Counted from the first letter of the stretch, positions 24,500 through 34,071 are shown. The stretch is DNA of 64,000 nt from Massilia sp. H6 (GCF_024802625.1 NZ_CP103371.1:2480001-2544000), one strand, 5' to 3'. A program made the numbers and translations. Notes: a model not told the origin generated them from the sequence alone.

Positions 24500-25696
24500 C
24501 TACTCGGCCAGGCCGGGCCCCTTGCCCACGATCTCGTCGTGGCGCTGGTGGTCGGTCTTGTGCAGGTAGGCGGCAGTGGTCGCGATGTTGGCGTGGCCGG
24601 CCGTATCCTGCAGGGTCTTGAGCTGCACCCCGCTGTTGGCGTGATTGGTGAGCATGCTGTGGCGCAGCCAGTGGGTCGAAGCCTGGCGCAGCGACGCGGC
24701 GCTGTCGCCATCGCCCTGGCCTGTGGCAAGGTCGGCTCCGGCCAGGAATACCGCCTTGAGCGCTTCGGACGCCGCTTCGTCGGTGATGCGCACGAGTTCC
24801 TCGCGCCGGCTGGACAAGACCAGCGGCGTGCGGTCGGCGCGGCTGGCCTGGGGCAGTAGCCCGAACGCCTGGCGGTAGTCGCGGTAGGCGGCCAGCATGG
24901 CCGCCGGCACCGGCAACCGGCGCGGCTTGGCGCCCTTGCCCATGACGTCGAGCCACCAGCGGCCGTCGCCTTCGCTGTAGATCGCACCCATGTGCGCGCC
25001 GACGATCTCGTTCAGGCGCGCGCCGGTCTGGGCAAAGGCCACCAGCAAGAAGCGGTCGCGCTCGCGCTGGCGCTGCGCCGCCGGGGTGTCGGCGGCGCGC
25101 CCGGCTACCGCATCGAGCGCGAAGGCGACTGCCTGCGGCGACAGGTAGCGCGTGATCCGGCTGGCAGCAGGGGCACGCACGTTGCGCACCAACCGCGCCA
25201 GATTGCGGCGCAGGTAGCCGGTCTGCTCCGCATAGCCGAGCAGACCCTTGACGGCGATCATTGCCTGGCGCCGGCTGGCATCGGAGAGCGGACCGGAAAA
25301 TGGGCGATAGCGTGGGTCGGCGCGCGGCCATTTGGTTGTACTGACCCACTGCGGCGGTGGATGACGGATGAACTCCTTGTAGGCGTTCAGGTCGGCCACG
25401 CTCAGCTGTGCGAAGGTCTTGCCCGCCTCTTCGCGGCACCAGGTCAGGAACCGGTACAACTCTTTCTGCGTGTTGGCGATGGATTTTGGGCTGAGCTCGC
25501 CGTGGCCGATGTATTCGCGCGCCAGCTCGACGTCGCTCCTGGCATCCGTGAGGGGTTCGTCCGCGACAGCACGAAACGGTGCGCCGCGGACGCTGGCGGC
25601 AACGCTGGCGGCAACGCTGGCAATGGCGCGCTGCGAAGTGTCCGGTGCGGGCGGATCGAGGTCGAGCGGCGTAAAGCTGGGAGACGACGCAGGCAT
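24500..25696 (-). CDS. Solitary tyrosine recombinase under a LexA box
   Basis: This 398-residue site-specific integrase/recombinase has an N-terminal SAM-like core-binding domain (about 55-175: SPKSIANTQKELYRFLTWCR and later VKGLLGYAEQTGYL). The catalytic domain follows. Active residues visible are R227 (GARLNEIV), K255 or K257 (GKGAKPRR), H342 and R345 (HWLRHS), H368 (GHANIATT) and nucleophile Y377 (AAYLH). The enzyme would cut and rejoin DNA at a specific site. No attachment-site duplication, excisionase or phage gene is nearby. A perfect LexA site ends 11 bases upstream of the ATG at 25696, so expression should be SOS-induced. It is neither standard XerC nor XerD: those are about 300 residues, and this one has a long N-terminal extension. 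Confidence 0.9.
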   Translation of the reverse strand: MPASSPSFTPLDLDPPAPDTSQRAIASVAASVAASVRGAPFRAVADEPLTDARSDVELAREYIGHGELSPKSIANTQKELYRFLTWCREEAGKTFAQLSVADLNAYKEFIRHPPPQWVSTTKWPRADPRYRPFSGPLSDASRRQAMIAVKGLLGYAEQTGYLRRNLARLVRNVRAPAASRITRYLSPQAVAFALDAVAGRAADTPAAQRQRERDRFLLVAFAQTGARLNEIVGAHMGAIYSEGDGRWWLDVMGKGAKPRRLPVPAAMLAAYRDYRQAFGLLPQASRADRTPLVLSSRREELVRITDEAASEALKAVFLAGADLATGQGDGDSAASLRQASTHWLRHSMLTNHANSGVQLKTLQDTAGHANIATTAAYLHKTDHQRHDEIVGKGPGLAE

Positions 25697-25706
25697 AGAA
25701 TAACGA

Positions 25707-25726
25707 TACTGTGTTTTTATACAGTA
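25707..25726 (-). promoter_or_regulatory. LexA (SOS) box
   Basis: TACTGTGTTTTTATACAGTA fits the consensus TACTG-N10-CAGTA and CTGT-N8-ACAG with both half-sites perfect. It sits immediately upstream of the recombinase start and about 85 bases upstream of the divergent DUF411 gene, so it probably represses the recombinase. Confidence 0.85.
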
Positions 25727-25809
25727 TAGCACTGCCCGGCGGTCGCTCCAAGCGAGAGAACCGGATGCTGCGGCATAATGTCGCTTCGTCCCAGTTATCC
25801 GGAGCCCCC

Positions 25810-26268
25810 ATGTCCCTGCATTTTTTGCGCCAGACCACCCTCGCCGCCCTCCTCGCCTTGCCGCTCGCCGCCAGCGCTGCGCAACCGGTGATCGAGGTCT
25901 ACAAAACGGCCAATTGCGGCTGCTGCAAGGAATGGGTCAAGCATCTCGAAGCCAATGGCTTCAAGGTCAAGGCGAACAATGTCGCCGATCCGGGCGACTA
26001 CCGGCAGAAGTTCGGCATCCCGGCCGAATACGGCTCCTGCCACACCGGTCGGGTAGGTGGCTATGCGATCGAAGGCCACGTGCCGGCGGCCGATATCAAG
26101 CGCTTGCTGGCCGACAAGCCGAAGGCGCGCGGGCTGGCCGTGCCTGGCATGCCGATGGGCTCGCCCGGCATGGAAGGCGGGCGCAAGGATGCGTACGACG
26201 TGTTGCTGGTCAAGGATGGCGGCAAGAGCGCAGTGTTCCAGCGCTACGAATCAACCGAAGGAGACTGA
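25810..26268 (+). CDS. DUF411 metal-binding-type exported protein
   Basis: This 152-residue protein has a signal peptide (TLAALLALPLAASAAQP) followed by IEVYKTANCGCCKEWVKHLEANGF. The CxCC motif in a thioredoxin-like strand-helix is the hallmark of the DUF411 family, often found near copper or mercury genes. Later blocks YGSCHTGRVGGYAIEGHVPAADIKRLL and GLAVPGMPMGSPGME are also typical. It is likely a periplasmic copper-binding protein; no other copper gene is adjacent. The ATG at 25810 follows GGAG. The next gene starts one base after its stop, with GAAGGAG inside this gene's end. Confidence 0.88.
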   Translation: MSLHFLRQTTLAALLALPLAASAAQPVIEVYKTANCGCCKEWVKHLEANGFKVKANNVADPGDYRQKFGIPAEYGSCHTGRVGGYAIEGHVPAADIKRLLADKPKARGLAVPGMPMGSPGMEGGRKDAYDVLLVKDGGKSAVFQRYESTEGD

Positions 26269-26269
26269 C

Positions 26270-26626
26270 ATGAGTGAGCCACAATCCCAGGACGAGGCAT
26301 CGACCACGATCGGCGTGGGCGGCGCCACCAGCGGCCAGCAAGGCGCGACTCGGCGCCACGAAACCCATCAGGAGACCGGAGGCAGCGGGGGCGACGGCCT
26401 CACCCGCAACCAGGCCGGCGAGACCACGAATGCACCCAACGGCGCAGCGCTGGACGAGACTTCTGGCTCTGCACAAGCGCCTGCCGAAGCGCCCGATAGC
26501 GCGATGACCCACAGCACGCGCGGAGCGCAGGACACCCGCCCGGACCAGGCCAGCAAGACCGGCACCGGTCTCGGTACGCCCGAAACCGGTGGCAACCAGG
26601 ACGCAGGCGACCTGCCCCCGGTTTAA
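26270..26626 (+). CDS. Hydrophilic, probably disordered small protein (118 aa)
   Basis: This protein is almost entirely Gly, Thr, Ser, Gln, Ala, Asp and Glu, with no hydrophobic core: MSEPQSQDEASTTIGVGG at the start and LGTPETGGNQDAGDLPPV at the end. It is probably intrinsically disordered, as in hydrophilin-like stress proteins. Its ATG lies one base after the DUF411 stop and behind a strong GAAGGAG site, so the two are co-translated. A similar but unrelated-length hydrophilic protein is encoded at 44861-45103. No family recognised. Confidence 0.7.
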   Translation: MSEPQSQDEASTTIGVGGATSGQQGATRRHETHQETGGSGGDGLTRNQAGETTNAPNGAALDETSGSAQAPAEAPDSAMTHSTRGAQDTRPDQASKTGTGLGTPETGGNQDAGDLPPV

Positions 26627-26636
26627 GCCGTTCGCC

Positions 26637-26664
26637 CCCCCGGCTGCTCCAGCGTGGCCGGGGG
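26637..26664. terminator. GC-rich hairpin between convergent genes
   Basis: CCCCCGGC and GCCGGGGG pair perfectly across a 12-base loop in the 44-base gap between convergent genes ending at 26626 and 26671. There is no T tract, so termination may be weak or factor-assisted. Confidence 0.4.
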
Positions 26665-26670
26665 CACAAC

Positions 26671-27171
26671 TTACATGCGGATGGTGCCGTGGGCGGCGTC
26701 CATGTCCGGGGTCTCGCCAGTGATCGCGGCCTTGGCCATGGCGAACATGCGCACCATCTTGCTGTCGTTCGCATCCCAGTATTCGGCCGCATGCGGTCCC
26801 ACCCGCACCAGCACCACGTGTTCGTCTTCCGGGCCGGCCGGGAACCACGCTTGCACCATCGGATTCCACAGTGCATTGATCTTGACGCGGTCGACCACGC
26901 GCTCGGCAGTGCCGCTGACCGAGACGTAGATACTGTCGTCGCTGTTGGCAAAACTGATGTTCACTTCGGGATCGTGGGCGATGTTGCCCCATAATTCGGT
27001 GGTGGTGGAAGTGAAGAACCACAGTGCACCATCCGCATCGACCTGCTGCAGCGTCATCGGCTGGCTGATCAGGTGCCCGTTCTGGTCGCGCGTCGTGAAC
27101 ATGGCAAAGCGCATCGAGCCGATCTTGTCGGTCAGGGTGGCGGCGTGTTCCTGGGTAATATTGGCGTGCAT
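26671..27171 (-). CDS. Pyridoxamine 5'-phosphate oxidase-fold general stress protein
   Basis: This 166-residue protein has the FMN-binding split-barrel signature of the 'general stress protein 26' group: IGSMRFAMFTTRDQNGHLISQPMTLQQVDADGALWFFTS, then PEVNISFANSDDSIYVSVSGTAERVVDR and the C-terminal VRVGPHAAEYWDA. These proteins bind FMN or F420-like cofactors and are linked to stress resistance rather than to vitamin B6 synthesis. The ATG at 27171 follows GAGGAATGCC. The longer reading to 27312 runs into the promoter region of nadB. Confidence 0.88.
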   Translation of the reverse strand: MHANITQEHAATLTDKIGSMRFAMFTTRDQNGHLISQPMTLQQVDADGALWFFTSTTTELWGNIAHDPEVNISFANSDDSIYVSVSGTAERVVDRVKINALWNPMVQAWFPAGPEDEHVVLVRVGPHAAEYWDANDSKMVRMFAMAKAAITGETPDMDAAHGTIRM

Positions 27172-27352
27172 GGCATTCCTCTTCGGACAGTTGAAGGGTC
27201 GATGGTAGCGCCGGGCCGCGGCGCCATCCGTGCGCGCGCGAACACTGACCCGTGCCTGTCCCCCTTGTGCGCCGTGGACCTGGCCTGCCGCCCCCGGGCG
27301 CGCAAGGTCCAAATCGTCTATAGTGATGCCTCTTTAAAAAAACAACATTTCC

Positions 27353-28993
27353 ATGAAATTTGACGTCGCTATTGTCGGCAGCGGGCTGGCCGGCCTGTCG
27401 GTGGCACTGCACCTTGCGCAGACTCGCTCGGTCGCGATTATTTCCAAGCGCGCACTGCTCGACGGCGCCAGCAGCTGGGCCCAGGGCGGCATCGCCGCGG
27501 TACTCGATTCGGCCGACAGTCACGACCAGCACATCGCCGATACCCTGATCGCCGGCGCTGGGCTGTGCGAAGAAGCCGCTACCCGCTATATCGTCGAAAA
27601 CGGGCGCGCCGCCATCGAATGGCTGATCGAGCAGGGGGTACCGTTTACCCGCGATGCCACCGCGGAACTGGGCTTTCACCTGACCCGCGAGGGTGGCCAC
27701 AGCCAGCGCCGCATCATCCACGCCGCCGACGCCACCGGCCACGCGGTGCAGGTCACGCTGGAACAGAAAGTGCGGGCCCATCCGAACATCACCCTGTTCG
27801 AGCACCACTGCGCAATCGACGTCATCACCTCGGACAAGCTTACCGCCAAGGGCGCGCTCGGCGCACTGCATGGCGGCACGCCGCACCTGGTCGGCCAGCC
27901 GCGCTGCTATGGCCTGTATGTGCAGGACGAACAAAGTGGCGACGTGCTGACCTTCGAAGCCGAGCACACCGTGCTCGCTACCGGCGGCGCCGGCAAGGTC
28001 TACCTGTACACCACCAACCCCGATACCGCCACCGGCGACGGCATTGCCATGGCCTGGCGCGCCGGCTGCCGGGTGTCGAACATGGAATTCATCCAGTTCC
28101 ACCCAACCTGCCTGTATCACCCCTATGCCAAGTCGTTCCTGATCACCGAGGCAATCCGCGGTGAAGGCGGCTTGCTCAAGCTGCCGCCCGAAGCCGGCAG
28201 CGCGGCCGGAACCCGCTTCATGCCGGCCCATGACGAGCGCGGCGAACTGGCCCCGCGCGACGTGGTCGCGCGCGCGATCGACTTCGAAATGAAAAAGCGC
28301 GGCCTCGACTACGTCCACCTGGACATCAGCCACCAGAGCCCCGAATTCCTGATGGAGCATTTCCCGACCATCTATGCGCGCTGCATGGAGCTGGGCATCG
28401 ACATCACGCGCGAGCCGATCCCGGTGGTGCCGGCAGTGCACTTTACCTGCGGCGGCATCGTGACCGACCTGGCGGGGCGCACCGATATCCCGGGCCTGTA
28501 TGCGGTCGGCGAGACCGCCTGCACCGGCCTGCACGGCGCCAACCGCCTGGCCAGCAATTCGTTGCTGGAATGCGTCGTGATCGGCCGTGCCTGTGCCTAC
28601 CAGATCGCCGCCGCGCCCCCGGGCGAAAGCCCGGCGCTGTCGCCCTGGGACGAAAGTCGCGTGACCAACGCCGACGAAGAAGTAGTCATTGCCCATAACT
28701 GGGACGAGCTGCGCCGCTTCATGTGGAATTACGTCGGCATCGTGCGCACTACCAAGCGCCTGGAGCGCGCCCAGCACCGCATCAAGCTGCTCAAGGAAGA
28801 AATCGACGAGTATTACCGCAACTTTCGCATTACCCACGATTTGCTGGAGTTGCGCAACCTGGTCGAAGTGGCATCGCTGATCGTCAATAGCGCGTTGTCG
28901 CGCCATGAAAGCCGCGGCCTGCATTATTCACGCGACTTTCCGGATACCCTGCCCAAGGCGCTGCCGAGCGTGCTGACACCGACACGCCGCTAG
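27353..28993 (+). CDS. nadB: L-aspartate oxidase
   Basis: This 546-residue flavoenzyme oxidises L-aspartate to iminoaspartate, the first step of de novo NAD synthesis. It begins MKFDVAIVGSGLAGLSVAL, a Rossmann FAD site with GxGxxG. Other family blocks are SSWAQGGIAAV, HSQRRIIHAADATG, EFIQFHPT, the catalytic-loop HDERGELAPRDVVARAI and YAVGETACTGLHGANRLASNSLLECVV. Length fits the family. Its product feeds NadA, encoded at 31242-32387 on the opposite strand. A TATAGT -10-like sequence lies about 30 bases upstream. The antisense strand is open across most of the gene but that is a shadow frame. Confidence 0.97.
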   Translation: MKFDVAIVGSGLAGLSVALHLAQTRSVAIISKRALLDGASSWAQGGIAAVLDSADSHDQHIADTLIAGAGLCEEAATRYIVENGRAAIEWLIEQGVPFTRDATAELGFHLTREGGHSQRRIIHAADATGHAVQVTLEQKVRAHPNITLFEHHCAIDVITSDKLTAKGALGALHGGTPHLVGQPRCYGLYVQDEQSGDVLTFEAEHTVLATGGAGKVYLYTTNPDTATGDGIAMAWRAGCRVSNMEFIQFHPTCLYHPYAKSFLITEAIRGEGGLLKLPPEAGSAAGTRFMPAHDERGELAPRDVVARAIDFEMKKRGLDYVHLDISHQSPEFLMEHFPTIYARCMELGIDITREPIPVVPAVHFTCGGIVTDLAGRTDIPGLYAVGETACTGLHGANRLASNSLLECVVIGRACAYQIAAAPPGESPALSPWDESRVTNADEEVVIAHNWDELRRFMWNYVGIVRTTKRLERAQHRIKLLKEEIDEYYRNFRITHDLLELRNLVEVASLIVNSALSRHESRGLHYSRDFPDTLPKALPSVLTPTRR

Positions 28994-29127
28994 TTTTTTA
29001 CCCAGGCCACGTCCCGGTCAGGGCTTGCACCGCCCTGCCCTGCTGCTGCAGGCCCGGAACCGTGTTCCGCTGCCGGCGCCATGAATGATAGGATCCTAGC
29101 CTGTCAAAGAATGTGGGAGTGTGCGCG

Positions 29128-30027
29128 ATGGCGCAAGGCGGCGAGCAGCACAGCCAGGCTGCGGCCCTGGCGCAATTTTTGGAACAGCATCCGCGCGCGC
29201 TGGTGCTGACCGGCGCCGGCCTGTCCACGGCATCGGGCATTCCCGACTACCGCGACCGCGACGGCGTGCGGCGCGGGCGCTTGCCGATCCAGGGACCGGA
29301 GTTCCGGCGCTCGCCCGACGTGCAGCGGCGTTATTGGGCGCGCAGCATGGTCGGCTGGCCGATCATGGCACGCGCGCTGCCCAATGCCGGCCACCGCGCA
29401 CTGGCCAGGCTCGAGCAACATGGGCGGATCGCCTCCTTGCTCACCCAGAACGTCGACGGCCTGCACCAGCGCGCCGGTAGCGCTGCGGTACTCGAATTGC
29501 ACGGCAACGTACACACGGTGGTTTGCCTCGATTGCCGCGCCGAATTCTCGCGCGCCTTCGTCCAGACCTTGCTCAACGACGCCAACCCGGAGCTGGCCGC
29601 CGCTCTGAACGAGATCTCGGCCAGGGCCCTGCCCGACGGCGATGCCGCGATCGAGCCAGGCGCGCTCGACGCGCTTCACCTGCCCTGGTGCGTCCAGTGC
29701 GGCGGCGTACTGACGCCGGACGTCGTCTTCTTTGGCGATGGCATTCCACCAGATCGGGCCAGCAATGCGCTGGCGCGCATGGAGGCGGCCGATGCGCTCG
29801 TGGTGGTCGGTTCGTCGCTGATGGTGTATTCGGGTTTCCGGTTTTGCCGCATTGCTGCCGAAACCGGCAAGCCAATTGCCGCCGTCAACCTCGGGCGCAC
29901 CCGCGCGGATCACCTGATTGCACTCAAGCTGGAAGCCTCGGCCGAGCAGCTGCTGCCACAGGTGGCCGCCCTGCTAGGCGCGGATGAGCCGGATGAGCTG
30001 GGTGAGACGGATGCGCCGGCCGCCTGA
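29128..30027 (+). CDS. Sir2-family NAD-dependent protein deacylase
   Basis: This 299-residue sirtuin shows the NAD-binding TGAGLSTASGIPDYRDRDG (about residues 28-46), TQNVDGLHQRAG, the catalytic His in VLELHGNVH and a zinc ribbon of four cysteines in pairs (VVCLDC and PWCVQC). The C-terminal Rossmann blocks VVFFGDGIP, VVVGSSLMVYSGF and NLGRTRAD are also present. It removes acyl groups from lysines, consuming NAD and releasing nicotinamide. It lies directly between nadB and nadC-nadA. The ATG at 29128 was chosen because GGGAG precedes it; GTG codons at 29113 and 29119 are alternatives. Confidence 0.93.
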   Translation: MAQGGEQHSQAAALAQFLEQHPRALVLTGAGLSTASGIPDYRDRDGVRRGRLPIQGPEFRRSPDVQRRYWARSMVGWPIMARALPNAGHRALARLEQHGRIASLLTQNVDGLHQRAGSAAVLELHGNVHTVVCLDCRAEFSRAFVQTLLNDANPELAAALNEISARALPDGDAAIEPGALDALHLPWCVQCGGVLTPDVVFFGDGIPPDRASNALARMEAADALVVVGSSLMVYSGFRFCRIAAETGKPIAAVNLGRTRADHLIALKLEASAEQLLPQVAALLGADEPDELGETDAPAA

Positions 30028-30044
30028 GCCGGCGGCCACATCGC

Positions 30045-30377
30045 TCAATCGTTCATCATGTACCTGATCACGATTCCCGCCATCAGCGCGATGAAGATCA
30101 CCATCGACAGGGCGCCATGCAGGGTTGGGGAGCCAATCGACACTTGCGCCGTCTTGGGATCTTGTTCCATCCGCAGCGCCTTGCCGAACATGACCGGACG
30201 CAGGAAACCGCGCACGCCCACCAAGATCATGCCGGCCCCGAAGCACAGGTCGGCCGTGCTGCCGGTGCCGACGCCGCTCAGCAGCGTTGGCACCCCCAGC
30301 ACGAGGCCGAACATCAGCCAGAAGATGCGGGCGCCGGTCGACAGGCGCAGTCTGTTCCAGTCCATTGAATTGTCCAT
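30045..30377 (-). CDS. Small membrane protein downstream of nadC
   Basis: This 110-residue protein has three probable membrane segments: ARIFWLMFGLVLGVPTLLSG, STADLCFGAGMILVGVRGFL and TLHGALSMVIFIALMAGIVIR. The ATG at 30377 lies one base past the nadC stop, so it is very likely the third gene of a nadA-nadC operon. No family recognised and no catalytic motif seen. An alternative start at the second Met (30365) is possible. A role in NAD precursor handling is only suggested by position. Confidence 0.75.
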   Translation of the reverse strand: MDNSMDWNRLRLSTGARIFWLMFGLVLGVPTLLSGVGTGSTADLCFGAGMILVGVRGFLRPVMFGKALRMEQDPKTAQVSIGSPTLHGALSMVIFIALMAGIVIRYMMND

Positions 30378-30378
30378 A

Positions 30379-31245
30379 TCAGCCTAAGATCCTGAGTGAA
30401 TAATCGGTCGCGCGCACGTCCTTGGTGAGGCTGCCGATCGAAATGCGGTCGACGCCAGTTTCGGCGATTGCGCGCACGGTGTCCATATTGATGCCGCCGG
30501 ATGCCTCCAGCAGCGCGCGGCCGGCATTGACCGCAACGGCTTCGCGCATCTGCGCCAGGTCGAAGTTATCAAGCAAGACCGACTTGACGCCGGCCTGCAG
30601 GGCTTCGCGTAGCTGCTCGATGGTTTCGACCTCGATCTGCACGGTCACGCCCGCCGCGAGCGCATCGGCCGCGGCCAGCGCCCTGGACACGCCGCCGGCT
30701 GCCGCGATGTGGTTTTCCTTGATCAGGATGCCGTCGTACAGCGCCATGCGCTGGTTCTTGCCGCCGCCGACGCGCACCGCGTATTTCTGCGCCTGGCGCA
30801 GGCCCGGCAGGGTCTTGCGGGTGTCGAGGATGGCCGCCCCGGTGCCGGCGATCAGGTCGACGTATCGACGGGTTGCGCTGGCCACGCCCGAGAGCAGCTG
30901 CATAAAATTGAGCGCGGCCCGTTCGGCCGTGAGCAGCGAACGCGGATTGGCCTCGATGGTGCAGACCACGGAATCGGCCGTCATCATGTCGCCTTCGGCG
31001 TATTTCCAGTCGATGTCGATGTCCTGGTCGACCGCCAGCATCACGGCTTCGAACCAGGGGGCGCCGCACAGCACCGCACTTTCGCGCACGATCACGCGTG
31101 CCTGGACCCGGGTATCGTTCGGCACCAGCAGGCCGGTCAGGTCGCCGGTGCCGACATCTTCGAGCAGCGCAGCCAGGATATTTGCCTCGAAGCTGGCCTG
31201 CAGCTTGGCGTCGAAGGCGTTGTGGGGATTACGCAGGGTCGTCAT
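30379..31245 (-). CDS. nadC: Nicotinate-nucleotide diphosphorylase (carboxylating)
   Basis: This 288-residue cytoplasmic enzyme converts quinolinate and PRPP to nicotinate mononucleotide. Key blocks are [35 protein letters not shown], the PRPP/quinolinate-binding [41 protein letters not shown] and [21 protein letters not shown]. All are characteristic of type II phosphoribosyltransferase NadC. It overlaps the nadA stop by four bases (ATGA), showing translational coupling. The small membrane protein gene follows one base downstream. Confidence 0.97.
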   Translation of the reverse strand: MTTLRNPHNAFDAKLQASFEANILAALLEDVGTGDLTGLLVPNDTRVQARVIVRESAVLCGAPWFEAVMLAVDQDIDIDWKYAEGDMMTADSVVCTIEANPRSLLTAERAALNFMQLLSGVASATRRYVDLIAGTGAAILDTRKTLPGLRQAQKYAVRVGGGKNQRMALYDGILIKENHIAAAGGVSRALAAADALAAGVTVQIEVETIEQLREALQAGVKSVLLDNFDLAQMREAVAVNAGRALLEASGGINMDTVRAIAETGVDRISIGSLTKDVRATDYSLRILG

Positions 31246-32387
31246 GCCGGACCTACTCCATTGAACAAGCTGGCGTTATTTTCGAGCGCGCCACTCGGCA
31301 GCGCCTGGGCTTTCTTGGCTGCGGCGAAATCGAGCATGCGGTCGATGGCGCGCTTGGCCTGGCGCCCGATCTCGGGGTCGACATGCACTTCATTGCTGCC
31401 AGAGCGCGCGCCGAATTCGAGCGCGTCTGCCAGGTTTTTCAGGCCGTTCATGGCCATCCACGGGCAGTGCGCGCAGCTCTTGCAGGTGGCGCTGTTGCCG
31501 GCGGTCGGCGCCTCGATGAAATGCTTGCCCGGCGCCGCCATGCGCATCTTGTGCAAGATGCCGTTGTCGGTGGCGACAATAAAAGTGGTCGCCGGCAGGT
31601 TCACTGCCGCATTGATCAGCTGGGTGGTCGAGCCGACCACATCGGCCTGGGCCACGACCGCGGCGGGCGACTCCGGGTGCACCAGCACCTTGGCATCAGG
31701 AAATTCGGCACGCAGCAGGTCGAGCTCCACGCCCTTGAATTCGTCGTGCACGAGGCAGGAACCCTGCCACAGCAGCATGTCGGCGCCAGTCTGCTTCTGG
31801 ATCCAGGCGCCCAGGTGGCGGTCGGGGGCCCACAGGATCTTCTTGCCCTGCTCGTGCAGGTGCCTGACGATGTCCAGCCCGATCGACGACGTCACCATCC
31901 AGTCGGCGCGGGCCTTCACGGCGGCACTGGTGTTGGCATACACGACCACGGTGCGGTCCGGGTGCTGGTCGCAGAAGGCCGCGAACTCGTCCGCCGGGCA
32001 GCCGAGGTCGAGCGAGCAGGTTGCGTCCAGGTCCGGCATCAGGATGGTTTTCTCGGGACTGAGAATCTTGGCCGATTCGCCCATGAAGCGCACACCCGCC
32101 ACAACCAGCGTCCGGGCCGGGTGATCGCGGCCAAAACGCGCCATTTCCAGCGAGTCGGACACGCAACCACCGGTTTCCTCGGCCAGGTCTTGCAGGTCGG
32201 CGTCGACATAGTAGTGGGCTACCAGCACCGCATCGCGCTCCTTGAGCAGGCGCCGGATTCGCTCCTTGAGCTCGGTTTTTTCGGCGGCCGTCGGCGTAGC
32301 CGGCGTGCGCGCCCAGGCCTCGGACGTGCAGGCCAGGCCGGCCTGCGGGTGGTCGTATTCGTAGGTCTTGATCGGTATGGTTATCAT
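31242..32387 (-). CDS. nadA: Quinolinate synthase A
   Basis: This 381-residue 4Fe-4S enzyme condenses iminoaspartate with dihydroxyacetone phosphate to quinolinate. Visible blocks are [20 protein letters not shown], the first cluster Cys in [25 protein letters not shown], the second in [17 protein letters not shown] and the last Cys group [13 protein letters not shown]. It is of the longer NadA type common in proteobacteria. It is the first gene of nadA-nadC and starts 82 bases after the ybiT stop. The ATG at 32387 fits family N-termini. Confidence 0.97.
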   Translation of the reverse strand: MITIPIKTYEYDHPQAGLACTSEAWARTPATPTAAEKTELKERIRRLLKERDAVLVAHYYVDADLQDLAEETGGCVSDSLEMARFGRDHPARTLVVAGVRFMGESAKILSPEKTILMPDLDATCSLDLGCPADEFAAFCDQHPDRTVVVYANTSAAVKARADWMVTSSIGLDIVRHLHEQGKKILWAPDRHLGAWIQKQTGADMLLWQGSCLVHDEFKGVELDLLRAEFPDAKVLVHPESPAAVVAQADVVGSTTQLINAAVNLPATTFIVATDNGILHKMRMAAPGKHFIEAPTAGNSATCKSCAHCPWMAMNGLKNLADALEFGARSGSNEVHVDPEIGRQAKRAIDRMLDFAAAKKAQALPSGALENNASLFNGVGPA

Positions 32388-32469
32388 GGGATGGATGGTC
32401 TCCTAGTGCTGCCCCAGGGTCGACTGGTCACGAATCACGTGCTCGCAACCCAGCCGTCCGCCCTGCACA

Positions 32470-34071
32470 TCAGTCGATGCCCTGGCTTTCCAGGTACTCT
32501 TCGTAGTTGCCGCGGAAATCGATGATCTCGTTTTCCTTTACTTCGAGCACGCGCGTGGCCAGCGAGGACACGAATTCGCGGTCGTGCGACACGAAGATCA
32601 GGGTGCCTTCGTACTTGTCCAGGGCGATGTTGAGCGACTCGATCGACTCCATGTCCATGTGGTTGGTCGGCTCATCGAGCAGCATGACGTTGTGACGGCC
32701 AAGCATCAGTTTGCCGTACATCATGCGGCCCTTCTCGCCACCAGAGAGCACCTTGACCGATTTCTTGACCTCGTCGCCGCCAAACAGCAGGCGCCCCAGG
32801 ATCGAGCGCACGGCCAGATCGTCGTCGCCTTCCTTGGTCCAGCGGCCCATCCAGTCGGTCAGGATCGCATCGGTCGGGAATTCTTCGGTCGGATCTTGCG
32901 GCATGTAGCCGACGCTGGCGTTCTCGGCCCACTTGGTGCGGCCATGGTCGGCTCCCAGGCCGGTGATCTCCTGGCCGCCAATGCAGCGCAGCAATGTCGT
33001 CTTGCCGGCACCGTTGGCGCCGATGATCGCCACCCGCTCGCCAGCCTCGATCATGATCGAGAAATTCTTGAACAGCGTGCGGTCGTAGGATTTCGTCAGG
33101 CCCTCGGTCTCGACCGCCAGGCGGTGCAGCTTCTTCTCGCCTTCGAAACGCACGAACGGATAGGCGCGCGAGGACGGCTTGAAGTCTTCGATCTTGATCT
33201 TGTCGATCATCTTGGCGCGCGAGGTGGCCTGGCGGGCCTTGGATTTGTTGGCCGAGAAGCGGCGCACGAATTCCTGCAGTTCGGCGACTTTTTCCTTGGC
33301 CTTGGCATTGTTCGACAGCTGCTGGTTGCGGGCCTGGGTCGAGGCGAGCATGTAGTCGTCGTAGCTGCCCGGGTACACCTTCAGGGTGCCGTAGTCCATG
33401 TCGGCGATGTGGGTGCAGACCTGGTTCAGGAAGTGGCGATCGTGCGAGATGATGATCATCGTCGAGTTGCGCTGGTTGAGCACGTCCTCGAGCCAGCGGA
33501 TCGTGTTGATATCCAGGTTGTTGGTCGGCTCATCGAGCAGCAGGATGTCCGGATTCGAGAACAGGGCCTGGGCCAGCAGCACGCGCAGCTTCCAGCCCGG
33601 CGCCACGGCGCTCATCGGTCCCTGGTGCAGGTCGCCGGCGATGTCCAGGCCCAGCAGCAGTTCGCCGGCGCGCGCTTCGGCCGAATAGCCGTCGTATTCG
33701 GCGACCTTGCCCTCGAGTTCGGCGGCGCGCATGTAGTCGTCGTCGGTTGCGTCGGGATTGGCATAAATGGCGTCGCGGTCCGAAATGGCGTTCCACAGCT
33801 CGGTGTGGCCCATCATGACCACGTCGAGCACGCGCACGTCTTCGTATGCGAACTGGTCCTGGCGCAGCTTGCCGAGGCGCTCGCCCGGGTCGAGGCTGAC
33901 GTTGCCAGCCGATGGTTCCAGGTCGCCGCCGAGGATCTTCATGAAGGTCGATTTGCCGCAGCCGTTAGCGCCGATCAGGCCGTAACGGTTGCCTTCGCCG
34001 AACTTGACGGAAATATTCTCGAACAGCGGCTTGGCGCCGAATTGCATGGTGATATTGGCTGTGGATAGCAC
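32470..34071 (-). CDS. ybiT: ABC-F family ATPase YbiT
   Basis: This 533-residue protein has two ABC domains in one chain and no membrane segment. The first has Walker [10 protein letters not shown] and the unusual signature [16 protein letters not shown] in place of LSGGQ, exactly as in YbiT. The second has GANGAGKTT and a normal [12 protein letters not shown] signature. Walker [13 protein letters not shown] and [11 protein letters not shown] both end in the D-loop. The linker (about 240-305) is Arg/Lys rich. ABC-F proteins bind the ribosomal E-site and relieve stalling. The gene is probably single or read through into nadA-nadC. Confidence 0.95.
   Translation of the reverse strand: MLSTANITMQFGAKPLFENISVKFGEGNRYGLIGANGCGKSTFMKILGGDLEPSAGNVSLDPGERLGKLRQDQFAYEDVRVLDVVMMGHTELWNAISDRDAIYANPDATDDDYMRAAELEGKVAEYDGYSAEARAGELLLGLDIAGDLHQGPMSAVAPGWKLRVLLAQALFSNPDILLLDEPTNNLDINTIRWLEDVLNQRNSTMIIISHDRHFLNQVCTHIADMDYGTLKVYPGSYDDYMLASTQARNQQLSNNAKAKEKVAELQEFVRRFSANKSKARQATSRAKMIDKIKIEDFKPSSRAYPFVRFEGEKKLHRLAVETEGLTKSYDRTLFKNFSIMIEAGERVAIIGANGAGKTTLLRCIGGQEITGLGADHGRTKWAENASVGYMPQDPTEEFPTDAILTDWMGRWTKEGDDDLAVRSILGRLLFGGDEVKKSVKVLSGGEKGRMMYGKLMLGRHNVMLLDEPTNHMDMESIESLNIALDKYEGTLIFVSHDREFVSSLATRVLEVKENEIIDFRGNYEEYLESQGID

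Noticed and set aside
26210..28924. Open minus-strand frame of 904 codons across nadB and neighbours
   Set aside because: It is antisense to nadB, the disordered protein and the PNPOx gene, has no recognisable domain and arises from high third-position GC.
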